Origin: Pezizomycotina sp. ARF18
Taxonomy: Eukaryota; Ascomycota
DNA: 64,000 nt
Assembly (NCBI GenBank): GCA_002224055.1
Contig: AZLU01000104.1
Coordinates: 1-64,000 of the forward strand
Direction of reading: 5' to 3'
Numbering within the stretch: the first letter of the stretch is position 1; each line of letters begins with the position of its first letter. Under the pieces are notes generated by a model. That model made no database searches, was not told the DNA's origin, and saw only the letters and a program-made list of their open reading frames with translations. Positions 12,601 to 24,300 of this stretch are shown here, piece by piece. The translations under genes were made by a program, and so were the position numbers.

Positions 12601-13775
12601 TCTCCGCCGATCCTCACAAGGCAATTTGCTATAGAAATCGAGTAACGATCCGTTCTCCGTGCGCATCTATAGCGCGTTTACAAAGTCCCCCCACGTTCCG
12701 TAAGACTACTACCGAAGAGCGAATGAATATGGATCCGGCGCCAGTGAGGTTTTATGTCCCATCCCTTCTCCCACTGTTTCAAGTTAGACAAATACCGTGG
12801 CGGCGTACATCGCAGAAATCGTTTACGACATCAAATTGGGCGATACAGATTTAGTGCATTGGCACCTTTACTCGATGTCTAGGTGCTATTGTATCGCAGC
12901 CTCTCACGGTATGCTCATCGGCGCGGTAACGAAAGCTAAAGGATGACTCTTACTCTATTGGCTGGCGAGAAGTACCTGATTATGAGCGATGCCTATACGT
13001 GCATCATTTCATATTTACGACGTGTAATGGTTTTTTGGGTTGACCCGTATCAACCCAACCCGACAGAGACGCCATCCATGGAATATCTCTCCAAACGTTC
13101 GCCTCGACGAACTTAATTATCACCTCATCCTTCTCGGAGTGGATAATGTTAACTACCGTAAATATTATAATTCGGCCGCCGGTCTAGCCAAATCAACAAA
13201 GCAGTATACATCATTACGATCATAGCGCATCTACGTTGAATAAAAATTATCGCTCCATTCCGCAGAGTCCTGTTTGTCCTTCTTTTTGTTCTTAATCTAG
13301 CACTTTATGTACGCCGCAGGGATGAGCTTTTTTTTTTTTCGATAGTCTTCGGAACCTTATATCGTATTTCCATCATGATCCGATGCGCTGAAGAGTTATC
13401 GGATGGTGTTTAATCGCTATATTTTCTCGTAAATCCCACCTTGGCCAATGCGCGCTTGTAGCTTGAAGTTGTGCATGCTGTCAAGGTTAAGATCAACATT
13501 ATGAGTGTTCTGTACAGTCAACGCATCCCGTCTTCCTGGACAAGGTCTTCCGTCTTTTTTTATTTTTATTTTTTTTGAGTTTATCATCCAATTTCATCAT
13601 GTCCCTGCAAATGGTCTATATAGAGGAGCGAAATATTGGCAATATGTATGTACCGCTTCTAGTGCCTTTGTAGCAGAGAACGCTGGCCGGAGGAGACCTC
13701 TCTAATCGGTAGCGGAAAGTCGTCGATCCAGCCCGTAGTACAGAATTTTCTTTTTTTTTTTTTTTTTTGATATCC

Positions 13776-13795
13776 GCCACGCCACGCCACGCCAC
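13776..13795. repeat. (GCCAC)4 short tandem
   Basis: Four perfect copies of GCCAC, next to a T-rich run at about 13751-13768. No coding context. Confidence 0.9.
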
Positions 13796-14790
13796 TGGAT
13801 CTCCTCATCAGCGAATGTATGCGCCTTCCAGAAGATAACCTGAACGTCGACAAAAGACACCCAAATAGACATCGCTCAATAAATCTACATGCGAGGCTAA
13901 TATGTTACGAAAAGTTTGATGTAACCAAGTGTGCTGCCTTCACCTCCCGTTCCACATCTATCAAAACTCTTTACATCATCCATGTTGTGAATCTCCAAGT
14001 ATTTATCGGAGGCGGAAGAAGTTTTGAATATACCATGTCCCCTAGCGTGTCGTTTTATGATGATCAAGCCTTTCCTCCGCGCACGGCTCAAGTTAAATAA
14101 ATATGCTTTCCGCGTACAACGCAGCGATGGTTTACAGTGTCGAACCAAGTAATGCGTAGGTAGGTGTATTGTGTTACCTTTTGCCGATGTTGGAGTGCTG
14201 ATGTACGGCATCCTCTCATCACTTGCCTCTCAGACCGTTAAGGAAGCCGCGTGAGGAACTTAGAAGCTAAAGGACAGGCTTTACTTTATCCATTATGGTG
14301 AATCTCCCTCGATGACTAGCTGGCAGCTAGAAAACAAAAATACGGTATGAAGCAACGCTTGCACGCTACTGTTTCAATTAACGATGAGCTACGACGCAAA
14401 ACAGTCCCAAGCCGTGTATGTATAGCTTAGCATCGTATTATGGAGGATAAAATTGAGAATATATTTGATGACGAGTTTAGATAGCTGAAGAAGGAGTTGT
14501 GAAGGAGCAACCGGCTTGAGTATATCAGTCGTGCCGTCACTAAATCGGTTATTATAGAAATATTTCTGGCTTTGTAAGATTCTATACTCCATCACAATCG
14601 AACCTACTAGCGGATCGCAGGCGGTTCTAAAAGATGACATTCACCCATGGTCAGGAATATAAGTAAATAGGCGAGGTTGAAGAGTGTGAGCAGAAAGCAT
14701 AACAGTAAAGATCAATGTTTGCTAATATAAATATAGATATCTGGAGAACGGGGGTTTTTTTTTCCCTTTTTTTTGCAGAAAAATTTAATT

Positions 14791-14811
14791 AAAAAAAAAA
14801 AAAAAAAAAAA
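14791..14811. repeat. A21 homopolymer
   Basis: Twenty-one A bases, preceded within 40 bases by T-rich runs, so the local sequence is again roughly self-complementary. Confidence 0.85.
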
Positions 14812-15169
14812 CACAGGGCCCAAGAAACGCTCTAAGGGGTGATGAAGTACTTATTCAACAGCAATAACTATATATACTTATTTTCAATCCTACGAAAATC
14901 ATTTATGTTGAAGCTGTATACGATGCCATAGTGATCAAGTAGGAAGTATTGCGAAGACATACATCAATGGGAAAAAGGTTCGTGAGCCTTATAAATCGCC
15001 CGTACAGGTCGTGTCGTCAGATATTGCCCGATTAGGTTAGATGTTGCGCAATTCAAGTGAGTGTTGCTCCTGGCAATCGAGAAGCAAAAAAAGGCAGAGC
15101 CTCAAAAATAACCGTAACAGAGCTATCATTAGCTAGGGTTTTGGCTATACTTTCCTTTGGATTTAACTG

Positions 15170-15240
15170 TTTTTTATTTTTTATTTTATTTTTTTTTTTT
15201 TTTTATTTATTTATTTATTTATTTATTTTTTTTTTTTTTT
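15170..15240. repeat. T-rich tract with (TTTA)n core
   Basis: A 70-base T-rich tract contains a TTTA tandem at about 15201-15227 flanked by pure T runs. It lies about 550 bases upstream of the next gene and is not translated. Confidence 0.85.
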
Positions 15241-15339
15241 GCCTCAATTTCGAGATCAGCAATAGAATTACAGATTCGGGGACTTTTACTTTAACCACTA
15301 CTTAGGTTTTTCAGCTGAGAAAAATAAAATAAATAAAAG

Positions 15340-15787
15340 AAGAACTGCTGCCTCATCATCTTTTGCTTCCCTCCTCCATCGTTACCATTATTTCTTCAAT
15401 CTTTCATTTTAAAAATTTTCAATCAATTCATCGTCGTATTTCGATTCTGTTCTCCTGCTTTCGCCTCAGCGTTCACTTGCCTTTTCTGTCCTCCGAATCT
15501 CCGCTGGTGGAATTTGTTTCTCCCGAGTTCGTTTGGTTCTAGCTCATTCGCGTTTCGAGACTCGCTCGTCAGGAGTGAACGTCGTCGTCATCGTCCACGG
15601 AATCATCAAAAAGAGGACAGCTCAGCAACAATTCGACACTCCTTCGGCCCGTGAAAGGACACGAAGGAAGAGTTGCACAGCCGGCTTATAAAGGATCCTC
15701 CGTTCTCTCTCGGATTTCGTTAGTTATAGCAGGGCTTCCGAATAAGTACACACGACTACAATAACAAAACACTACAATAAGCTAAGC
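15340..15787 (+). promoter_or_regulatory. CT-rich promoter and leader with TATAAAG
   Basis: The sequence becomes pyrimidine-rich from about 15345, and TATAAAG lies at 15687-15693, about 95 bases before the ATG at 15788. The order and spacing suit a fungal core promoter for the following gene. Confidence 0.45.
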
Positions 15788-17098
15788 ATGTCTGGCTACG
15801 AAAATCCGTGGAGAGAATACTCCCCAACTCGCCGTGAGAGGGACAGGGACTACTACACGGGAGCTGGAGCGAGCTCAGGGACCCTTATCCTGCTGTTCCT
15901 CCTGCACAGATGCCGTCGGAGGAGTACCACGGCGCCAGCAGGTTCGACAGCTTTGACGAAGGGTAAGTTCTTTTTCCCAGTGAGCTATCAATTGCTGGCC
16001 GACACGTTTCCTTACATCCGCCTCACTTCCCACAAAAGCACTTTCTTTTTCATGCAGCTACCCCTTACGAGCTGCATGGCACTTTGTCCTGTTTAGCGTC
16101 TTCAGTAATTTAGTCGTTTAGACCCTTTTTTCTATGCTGTTTGGGAAAAGCACTTTATTTGGATTTAAATGGTCCCTTCTTCGGGGATTTTTGCATTTTT
16201 CGTCATTTTCGTTAGCTCTTTTCCCTTGTGATTTTGACCACGCGGTCGTGGAAATAAAGAACAACCACCGTTTAAAACACAAAAGCAACGCTCTTTCCAC
16301 AAACAACAAAAAAAAAAAAACACAGCTCTAGTTCTAGCTCAAATATCTTTTTACCATTTCCGTCTTTCTTCCTTACTAACCCTCTCATAATAATAAAAAC
16401 TAGACGCCGTGGTGTCCCACCTGCTCCGTCGTACGTTTCCGGTTACGGCAGCACACCACCACGCAGCCCTACGGAGCAGCACCGTACGGCTCAACGAGCT
16501 CGTTCGACCGCCTGAACAGGTCCTCCCCTAGGCTCCGCGACACAGCTTCGGCCTCCGCCTCCGCTCCGAACATGAACACCCGCGGCGTCTACGACTCCTT
16601 CTTCCCCTCCACGCCGCAGAACGACCCAGCGGCCCGCCGCCGACCGACCGACCGCATACCCTCGTCGACACCGCCATCGCGTTCCCGCTCAGGCTCCCCC
16701 GATGGCCTCGCGTTCGGCGCCACGAGCTCCAACACCGCCGACCGCGGTGTCGGTGCGCCCCCGCCCGGCAAGACCTTCGTCGAAACGATGACTCCACTGG
16801 CCTCCGCCGCCGCCTCAGCTGCCGGAAGCGCGCTCAGTAACCTATGGAACCAGCAGCAACAACAAACCGCACCGCCGCCCGATACCCGCCCACCAGCTCA
16901 GCTCCAGGGATCCTCGATCTACGACTACCTCGCCGCCGCATACCCATGGTCACCGGCCAGAAACCCGCGCAGCAAACACCCGCCATTCCAAACCACTTCG
17001 AGTTCGCGGGCATGAGCATCGACCGCGACTGGGTTTTCGAGCGGATGAAGGAGACGAATCCGTGGGTGTTACTTGGTATTGTGGTCATGGCGATATGA
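15788..17098 (+). CDS. Low-complexity protein with C-terminal membrane anchor, function unknown
   Basis: The ATG at 15788 opens an Arg/Tyr/Pro-rich, probably disordered N-terminus (MSGYENPWREYSPTRRERDR, then RDPYPAVPPAQMPSEEYHG after a frame change). A donor GTAAGT at 15963 starts an intron. A possible small exon lies near 16058, and the main exon starts at 16404 after TAG. That exon encodes Ser/Pro/Ala/Gln-rich sequence (SYVSGYGSTPP, QPYGAAPYGSTSSFDRLNRS, WNQQQQQTAPPP). It ends with FEFAGMSIDRDWVFERMKET and a hydrophobic stretch, NPWVLLGIVVMAI, before the stop. A second hydrophobic segment (LIKLAVIAGILYLVFVFGI) follows in another frame up to 17334, so the true protein may carry two membrane segments and a Gly/Arg-rich tail. 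A tail-anchored ER or nuclear-envelope protein is one possibility. I recognise no family. Confidence 0.65.
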
Positions 17099-17334
17099 TT
17101 ATTAGTTCTATTATTGCTACACTTATAAAGCTTGCGGTTATAGCGGGGATTTTGTATTTGGTTTTCGTGTTTGGGATACAGAATGGTGCGATCGCGAGCC
17201 TTGCGGCGGGTGCGGGCATGCGGGGCCGACGCCTGTGGGGCCGGGGAGGAGGAGGGTGGAGCAGAGGCCCGCGAGGAGGTTTTAGGAAGTTTCTCTCGCT
17301 GATGGTGTGGATGAGGAGGAGTGGGAGGAAGTAG
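17099..17334 (+). other. Possible C-terminal continuation of the 15788 gene
   Basis: Directly after the stop at about 17096 the next frame is open to 17334. It reads a hydrophobic segment of about 20 residues and then GAGMRGRRLWGRGGGGW and a basic end. Because every gene in this window shows one-base frame breaks, this is best read as the displaced C-terminus of the preceding gene. It could also be 3' untranslated sequence. GC content and low-complexity style match the upstream exon. Confidence 0.4.
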
Positions 17335-18159
17335 GGTATAGTAACGGGGTGGTTGAAAGCTGAGATTGGAAATGGAAGGATTGGAGGGGTTGCTGTTTGC
17401 ATTATATCAAAGGAAAGGGTTTCGCTTTTGGTTTTTATTTATTTTTTGCATTTCATGGATCGTCGGGGTGAAAAGGGAAAGGGAAACAATAAGCAGTGAA
17501 GGTTGTATGTCCCTATCATTCTTCCGCTGCGGGGGAAAATGTGTGCCGTTTGGAAGGACTACTAGTATACTTTTCATTGGGATGAATTTGTATTTTTTTT
17601 GCTTTGCTTTGGTTATAAGGTATATGAAGTCTCTCTACTTTTAGGTCTTTACAGTTTTTACTCTGCTCTCTATTGTATTACTGTATTGCTTAGGTTTATA
17701 ACTATTGTCCCTGGTTATTCTTCGCTTAGTACGCCCTGGGGATCTAAATTGAAATACCTATTCGAAGGAAACCGTTTTCTGGTCTCTGCGATTTGGGTAT
17801 TTTGAAGGCTTGGGAATTGCTTGAAGATAATGCCCAAACCCACTTTCCCCCTTGTTTTCCGTTCTCACGACATAAAGGGTTGTCTTGAGCTTTACTAGTA
17901 TACTTAGTTAGGGAGGGATTTCTGTCTGGATCGCGGAAAACAAAGATGAAAGAGACGGCCCGTAGATCACAACCGTTGCGAACCATATGCATATATGTCG
18001 AGTCAGATGCATTATACCGTACAACGAATAGAATGCTTATACAATAGATGTATTTGGTTTTTAAAGTAGGGGACAACGCTGGCGCTATCGCCCGTTGCCC
18101 CAAAAAATACTAGTAGCTACTTAATATATTCAAACACCAATAATGACGGGTACCCCTGG

Positions 18160-18456
18160 ATAGTACTCACCAAGATTTGTAATGGCTCACCAAGAAAATC
18201 TTCAGATTATAAGCGTCGAACTACAGGCAGTGGCGTCAAACGACGGCCGCTGAAGCGCATATCCACATTATCAAAAAGACGTTTTCCGGCATCGATGGCG
18301 ACAGGGTATTACCAGGCAGCATCAAAACGGTAGCGATGGAATCGCGGGGAGTATCAATCAGTATTAAACAGCGTCAGGTAGTGTCAACATTGAAACAGAA
18401 TAACATCGACTAGTATGGAATAACTTCACGAGATGTCAAATAGCAGCAGTAGCAGC
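18160..18456. repeat. Degenerate minisatellite-like tract
   Basis: Related short words recur: CTCACCAAGA twice near 18166 and 18185, then GCAGTGGCGTCAAA, GCAGCATCAAAAC, GGAGTATCAATCA, ACAGCGTCAGG and GTAGTGTCAACAT between about 18229 and 18390. The shared core is roughly AGYRTCA at irregular spacing, as expected of an old tandem array that has drifted. No open frame supports coding. Confidence 0.4.
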
Positions 18457-21347
18457 GAGAGCTTAAATGCTATGAAATATTATTTGCATATCGACCGAGC
18501 AAGAGGAAAGACATTGGCAGTCAACTTTTAGGGGGCAGGGTGGTAGCATTTCACTTTTTAAATATAGGGACGTAGCTAGCCGGATGTGATTATGCATTAC
18601 AGTAATGGGTATTGGCAGCAGGAAAGCGTAGTAGAACTTGTCGAGGCGTTCAAGGCTTGTTCTCCTTGACAACCGCCATATATAGATACCCACGATGTGT
18701 CTAAAACCCTTAGGCTTTAGGGCCCTTAGCAAAGAACTTTACGATCTTTCATGGCAATCATCGCTAGCTAGGTTCTTCGTGTATTTAAAGTCAGGCGTGC
18801 CTACATTTTGTGTATTTTATCCTTCGCGATCAATAAATTCCTTTTTGTTTTTGGAAGATATTAATGTATAGAGATCTTTGTTTAGGGGCTTGAACCCGAT
18901 TTTTTGATTTTTTTTTTTGAGTTAACTGTGGCTTTATATGTTGGTACTTTGAAGTCGTCGAGGAGGATCAAGCCTCTTACCATTTTTGCGCTTATAGGAC
19001 CTGCACCTGAGTATTTTTAAATTAATTCTGTAGATATTATACAACGTGAAGATGTTGTTCTTTGGTATATATTACGTGCTACAGACCAAAATCGTGTTGA
19101 AGAGTGTAGCAGACATTATTAGCAGAAATGGTAAGGGAAAAAGAAGGGAAGAGGGAGGGGTTTCACGTTGGCAAAACCATATCGAAAATTAGAATACCTT
19201 TCGAGAATAGATTAACCTCCATTAATACTAAGACTTCTTCTTGCACCTGGGCTGTCAAATGCTGTCTGATCCTATTCGTCTGCCTAGGAACTCTCTAAGT
19301 CTCGCCCCATATCTTCCGTATTTCCAAGACATCCTACCACAACCTACAAACATTTACGCCTCACGCTGATTACCCTAGTATAGAGACTGCGGTTTTGTAA
19401 ATCCCAATTAGTGGCATTTTTCATTCCATTTCCCGGACTAAAGAGTGAGAAGTTAATCAAAGATTAATTCAATATAGCACGTAACTCCACATTTATATGG
19501 ATTTATCTGGAGCGAAGCACAGGCGGCGATGTATGACAAATAGCGACATCCATTAAAGCAATTGAAGATGAAAAAAAGGTAACATAAAATACTATTTGTA
19601 GAGCCTCGCGGGGAAATAGAGAGTAAAGTGACATCCGTATTTAGTCACCAAAATAACCTCTTATTCACTTTTGATTCAAAGTAGCTTTTTATTCCCTATG
19701 AACCGCCAAGGGTTTAGCAGTAGCAGGAGTGTTCCACCAAGACTCCACGTGCACGAGCCTTGTCGTTAACCTCTTTCTTCTTCCAGAAGCTTGGCTACCG
19801 GTCCGAAGAATCCGTTTACCAGGAGCAGGCATAGTACGTCCTCGACTATCTTAGTCTTACCATTCGGAAACCCGCGGCTTGCTTCACACCCAATCCCGCT
19901 ATTCTAGGGAGTCAAGGTTTTATGACACGGGACTACGATAGTGGAGACTACGATCCCATGGGAAGGAATATCATCCTATATCCGGCTCTTTTCTTTCCAA
20001 TACTTTGGGAAGAATATCCAGGGTTTATGAGCGAGTGTTTCCTGTGAAGATACCAGCCATACTCAAACAAATATGGGGCTACAGCTTACGATCGGTCGCT
20101 CTTTAAGGAAGAAACATAATTTTTCAAAGTAGATATCCTGCAGATGGGTTTTCTTGCCACATCTGCCAGGGTAAACGAGTAGTTCGAACAAATGCTCACA
20201 CGTGGTGTCACAATAAGCTCCCAATCCGTCTGGTGCTTTTCTCCACTTCGTGACCCCCACGTTAACACCCTAGGGCTATACGACATGTCAGACATATTAT
20301 CAATGAATCTCCACACTCACGTCACTACGTTTCTTATCAAAATCAAAAAAAAAAAACTTGGATGACTGGAAGGCCCGAAACGCAGTCCGTTTCACGACAA
20401 CACCTTGAGCTATGACCCCCAAAGTTTAGACAAGTAAGATAAATCACGATCATGCAGTTGTATAGACACTTGGATCGACGAGAAAGGATTCATGGACAAA
20501 AAAAACTCCTGGAAAATCCTTGTAGTACCGAACCTGCGGAATTAGTAGGATTATACGCCGCAGATGTTTTATCATGTTTGCATAACTCCTGGGTGTAAGC
20601 AGCACTGTCGCGCCGTCAAATGCTCTTGCGATCAAAAGTACGTAAAAGCACTTTCTCCGCATTTCAATCCCGACGTAGGGAACGGGGTGTATGTCCGCCC
20701 GGTCTGGGTGGGCTATACACGTATGTCATGATCAACGGTCCGCTGCGGCTTCAAATGCACTTTACTCCGGTCCTGTCAACGGGGAGCTAGCAAAACAGCA
20801 CACCATCTCCACCATGGGGAAAACCTAAACTCCGAGATCTGAATCCTAAATGCTTAAACGCGCTTCACAGGGAGGATTTAGTCACCAGCACCCTATGAGT
20901 TACCTTTTTTCATGCAAATTATATTTAGAGGGAGTACATTGCTCGGGTTTAAGCCAAGAACACACCCGTCGAGACCACACACCGCGACCCGACGGACCGG
21001 TCGACCCGAACCTTGCCCATACAAGGACAAACCCGGTAAACATCTATATATTTCGAGAAACACCCACAGGATTTACGTGTTTCCGATTACTATTCAGAAA
21101 AGATACGTACCTTTCGACATGGCCCAGCCTATTCGCCGTTCAGATGCGGGTAATACGGAGTTCCAACCACCCCCGATAACCGTGTGTGGGGGGCATAAAA
21201 ACTTGAAGGGACAGGAGGATTTTGTGTTCACGCGGGTAAGTTGGCGTGCGCAATCTGTGAGACATTCTTGTGGTCCCGGTGGTTTGGATATCTCGGACGA
21301 GATCTAATACAGTAGTTATAATAGTTCTAGCGGTTATTTTCTATTTC

Positions 21348-21373
21348 TTTTTTTTTTTTTTTTTTTTTTTTTT
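21348..21373. repeat. T26 homopolymer
   Basis: Twenty-six uninterrupted T bases in spacer. No associated open frame or flanking duplication was noticed. Confidence 0.9.
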
Positions 21374-24300
21374 CTTAACTCTCGCCGAGGAGAAAAGAGA
21401 GTCAACAGTGCCACGCGGAATTCAAGGAACAATTGCCCAGACGGCGGGTGTGCAACGTTATCGTTGTTCAAAAACCCTAGTTGACAGATATTCGGTCTTG
21501 TGAAGAAAAAAAAAGATCCACAGGGCTGTGATAATAAAGAAGCAGATTACCACGAAACGTCGATCTGAAGTTATAACTGCAAATAAAAATGCTGGAATAC
21601 CGAAGATCTAAACTAGAATCGAATAATATTTCCTCATCTGCAAATAATTTTTTTTTAGAAGCTGTACCTGCTTTCAACGTTGATCTGCGGAGGCCGTAAT
21701 ACCCTGCGCCTACTAGTAGTACTAGAACGCTGGATAAGTTACCTAATTCTGAATCAACCCTAAAGGATCTTGAGCCTCACTATCCCCGCGGGGATCGACT
21801 TGAAACGGTGAAGGGTTCAAAATATCATATCATATGCCACGTCTGCTTGTCAATGTTCACAGGCTCGATGATATTCTACCAGTTGGAAAGTTGGTTCAAA
21901 AGCTTTTGAATATGAGCATCATAGCCATATACTCGGTCGAGAGAGAAAAAAAAAAAACCTGAGCTATAATTATCACAGAAACAGTTACGGTCATATCACT
22001 GCTCCATTCCAAGTGCAAGATTTTTCTCAACTTTTACTTTGAATCATATGCATGGCACATCGTACCTCGCAAGAATTGCCCCTTATGTAACAATGATCCA
22101 ATTCGGGAACTGAAGCTTTAAAAGGACGTCTAGGATTAAAAACCTCCGCCCTACGCTACCTAACCAATCCTAAAACTCCTCGCCTGCGTATCCGCTGGAC
22201 TCACCTGGCATCGAAGTCCAGTTTGAAATTTCAAACCAGACTTGAAAAAATGGATCCCAGATCTATCAACTCTTTGTTCTATGGTACTACCACGTACTCC
22301 ATACAAGGATGCAGGTTCAAAAGCTAGAGGTTCAACTTTTCTCCAACATTCAGATTTACGGTTACTGATATCGGCATTGTAATGAATGACCGGCCGATAG
22401 CTTTAGAGATATTGATATCGAGACCGGCTATGTTTGCAATCAAACTTTGCTACACGCCTTTTGCGGAGATGGGCAGGTGGAGAGTATCGCTCATGATGTT
22501 AATATAGATACAATTGTGGCGCTTGCGATCACCTTTAGGCCCCATTTTAAAGGCCCACCGAGTAAGAACGCATGCTACGCTTGACAATCTCCCGGTTGTC
22601 TCCTGTATTTGATGTGGCCGGATCCAGGGAGCCCGGGGCGGGGTCTAGGTCACATACGATGTTAACGGCCATTATTCTAGAGCTCATCGTCCAAGTAGCT
22701 TATGATTTACTGTCTGCGGCCGAGAACTTTGGACGTAAATATCTGAGGGATAGTTATGAAATGTCTCATTCCCTTGTACCTTATCTAGTTCGATGCACTT
22801 TCCCGTTATTACAAGGCGCCTGTAGTAATAGATATCGTCAATTGGGCCAGCGTCTCGGATCTATGGACATAGCTGAATGGGTCAAGAAAAGATCAATTCG
22901 CGTTCGTAGTAATCAAAACAAGCACCCTAAAGAGAACTTGACTCTGAGATTCGCGTTGAGTCCAATTCTTTACCCAAGCCATGGTTATGCGCGAAAGAAA
23001 TATCTGACATCTACGTTAAGGTATCATATTTATCAGTTTTGTAGGTCTGGGAGTTAGCGCCGATGTGTATAAATAACGGCTAGATGACGATTCATATCAC
23101 TTGATCTACGCTTCGCGCTTCTTGATGATATCAAGCAACGCATTCTCGCAGCTTCTGATCAATGCTAGTATTATCCAATCAGACCCAAAACTCTTAATTG
23201 ATTTTTTATTGCAGTCTTCATCAATGAAGAACAATTGCGCAGAGTCGCGCAGCTATAATTCTGCCAAAAGGCACCGAACATCGGCGACGTGTAAATCATT
23301 TGTGAAGCAGAAGTAGCAATAATTATCGTTAATTTCAAATCAGCCCAACCTGCACTTCAATCGAGCTCTCTCGTCGGATAAGTATAACGGCATAACGTTA
23401 TTGTTCTTTTCTTCCAGTCACGTCTGCGCCTGCGCCTTCAGCAGAGCTCTTCGAAATGGGGAAGTAAACGCACATCCCGCCACCGGCGATAATTTATAAA
23501 ATATGCACAATTGGAAAGAACAAATCAGCTGATTCGCCGTCGGGCGCGCCATGTAAGTCATGCATATGTGGGTGCTGATATATACAATGTGTGGGAAAAA
23601 AAATTCTATGTACGCTGCAGTATGCGCGTCAAGAGCGCTTAGGCGCTGCACACCGGCATGCATAAGGCGCCAACTTTTTCTTCTTTAGTCTTTGAACTTT
23701 TTTTTTCATCGAACCGAGATAATTCCCGTACAAGGTTTCAAAAAGCGAGATTCTAGTGCCCGGTCTTTCCGCTGCATACGCTTTATAACCACCATGTTTC
23801 GGTTTTCTACAACGTTAATTAAAGATGTGATAGCTTTTGCCGCTAGGCTTTGCACATGACAGCGCTTATACTGTGCAGTCCCGCACGTCGAGACTCGCAG
23901 GAACCACGGCCCGGGGACCCGGGTTGGAATATCTTCTTCGATCGAAGTCTAGCTCCCTTGAACCCCACTTCTGCTAGCATGCTCCTTCTGCTTCAGTAAC
24001 CGTCCGCGTTTTTAATATCGCGAGTCCGTCTGAAATAAGATTATCAACCGCCACACGCCTTTTCATTAATCGACCCACCGATCCGAGCATCAAATCAAAG
24101 GCCTTCCCTGAAGATACTCGGCGAAATTTAAAAAAGCGCATTAATAAACGGTAGAATCATCTAAATGCCATTATAAGCGCCGTTAACGCCTTGTACAAGC
24201 GAGATCCATAACTCTTTAATCCCTCTTCTGTTCCTCCCCTCCAATAATATGTCTTTTATCTTGATGATAAACGTTTCCGTGGCATTCTGTAGCTTTATTG

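Larger units (their letters stand above)
5126..15330. other. 10 kb gene-poor spacer
   Basis: Open frames rarely exceed 100 codons, many need non-ATG starts, and none shows a motif I recognise. I saw no terminal repeats, transposase or reverse-transcriptase signatures. The stretch holds scattered A/T homopolymers (for example 8587-8609 and 9650-9680), a four-unit GCCAC tandem at 13776-13795, and an A21 run at 14791-14811. The 3' end of the wall-protein gene lies in the first few hundred bases. Confidence 0.5.

Noticed and set aside
18880-18905. CGGGTTCAAGCCCC on the minus strand, resembling a tRNA T-arm
   Set aside because: The remaining cloverleaf is absent.
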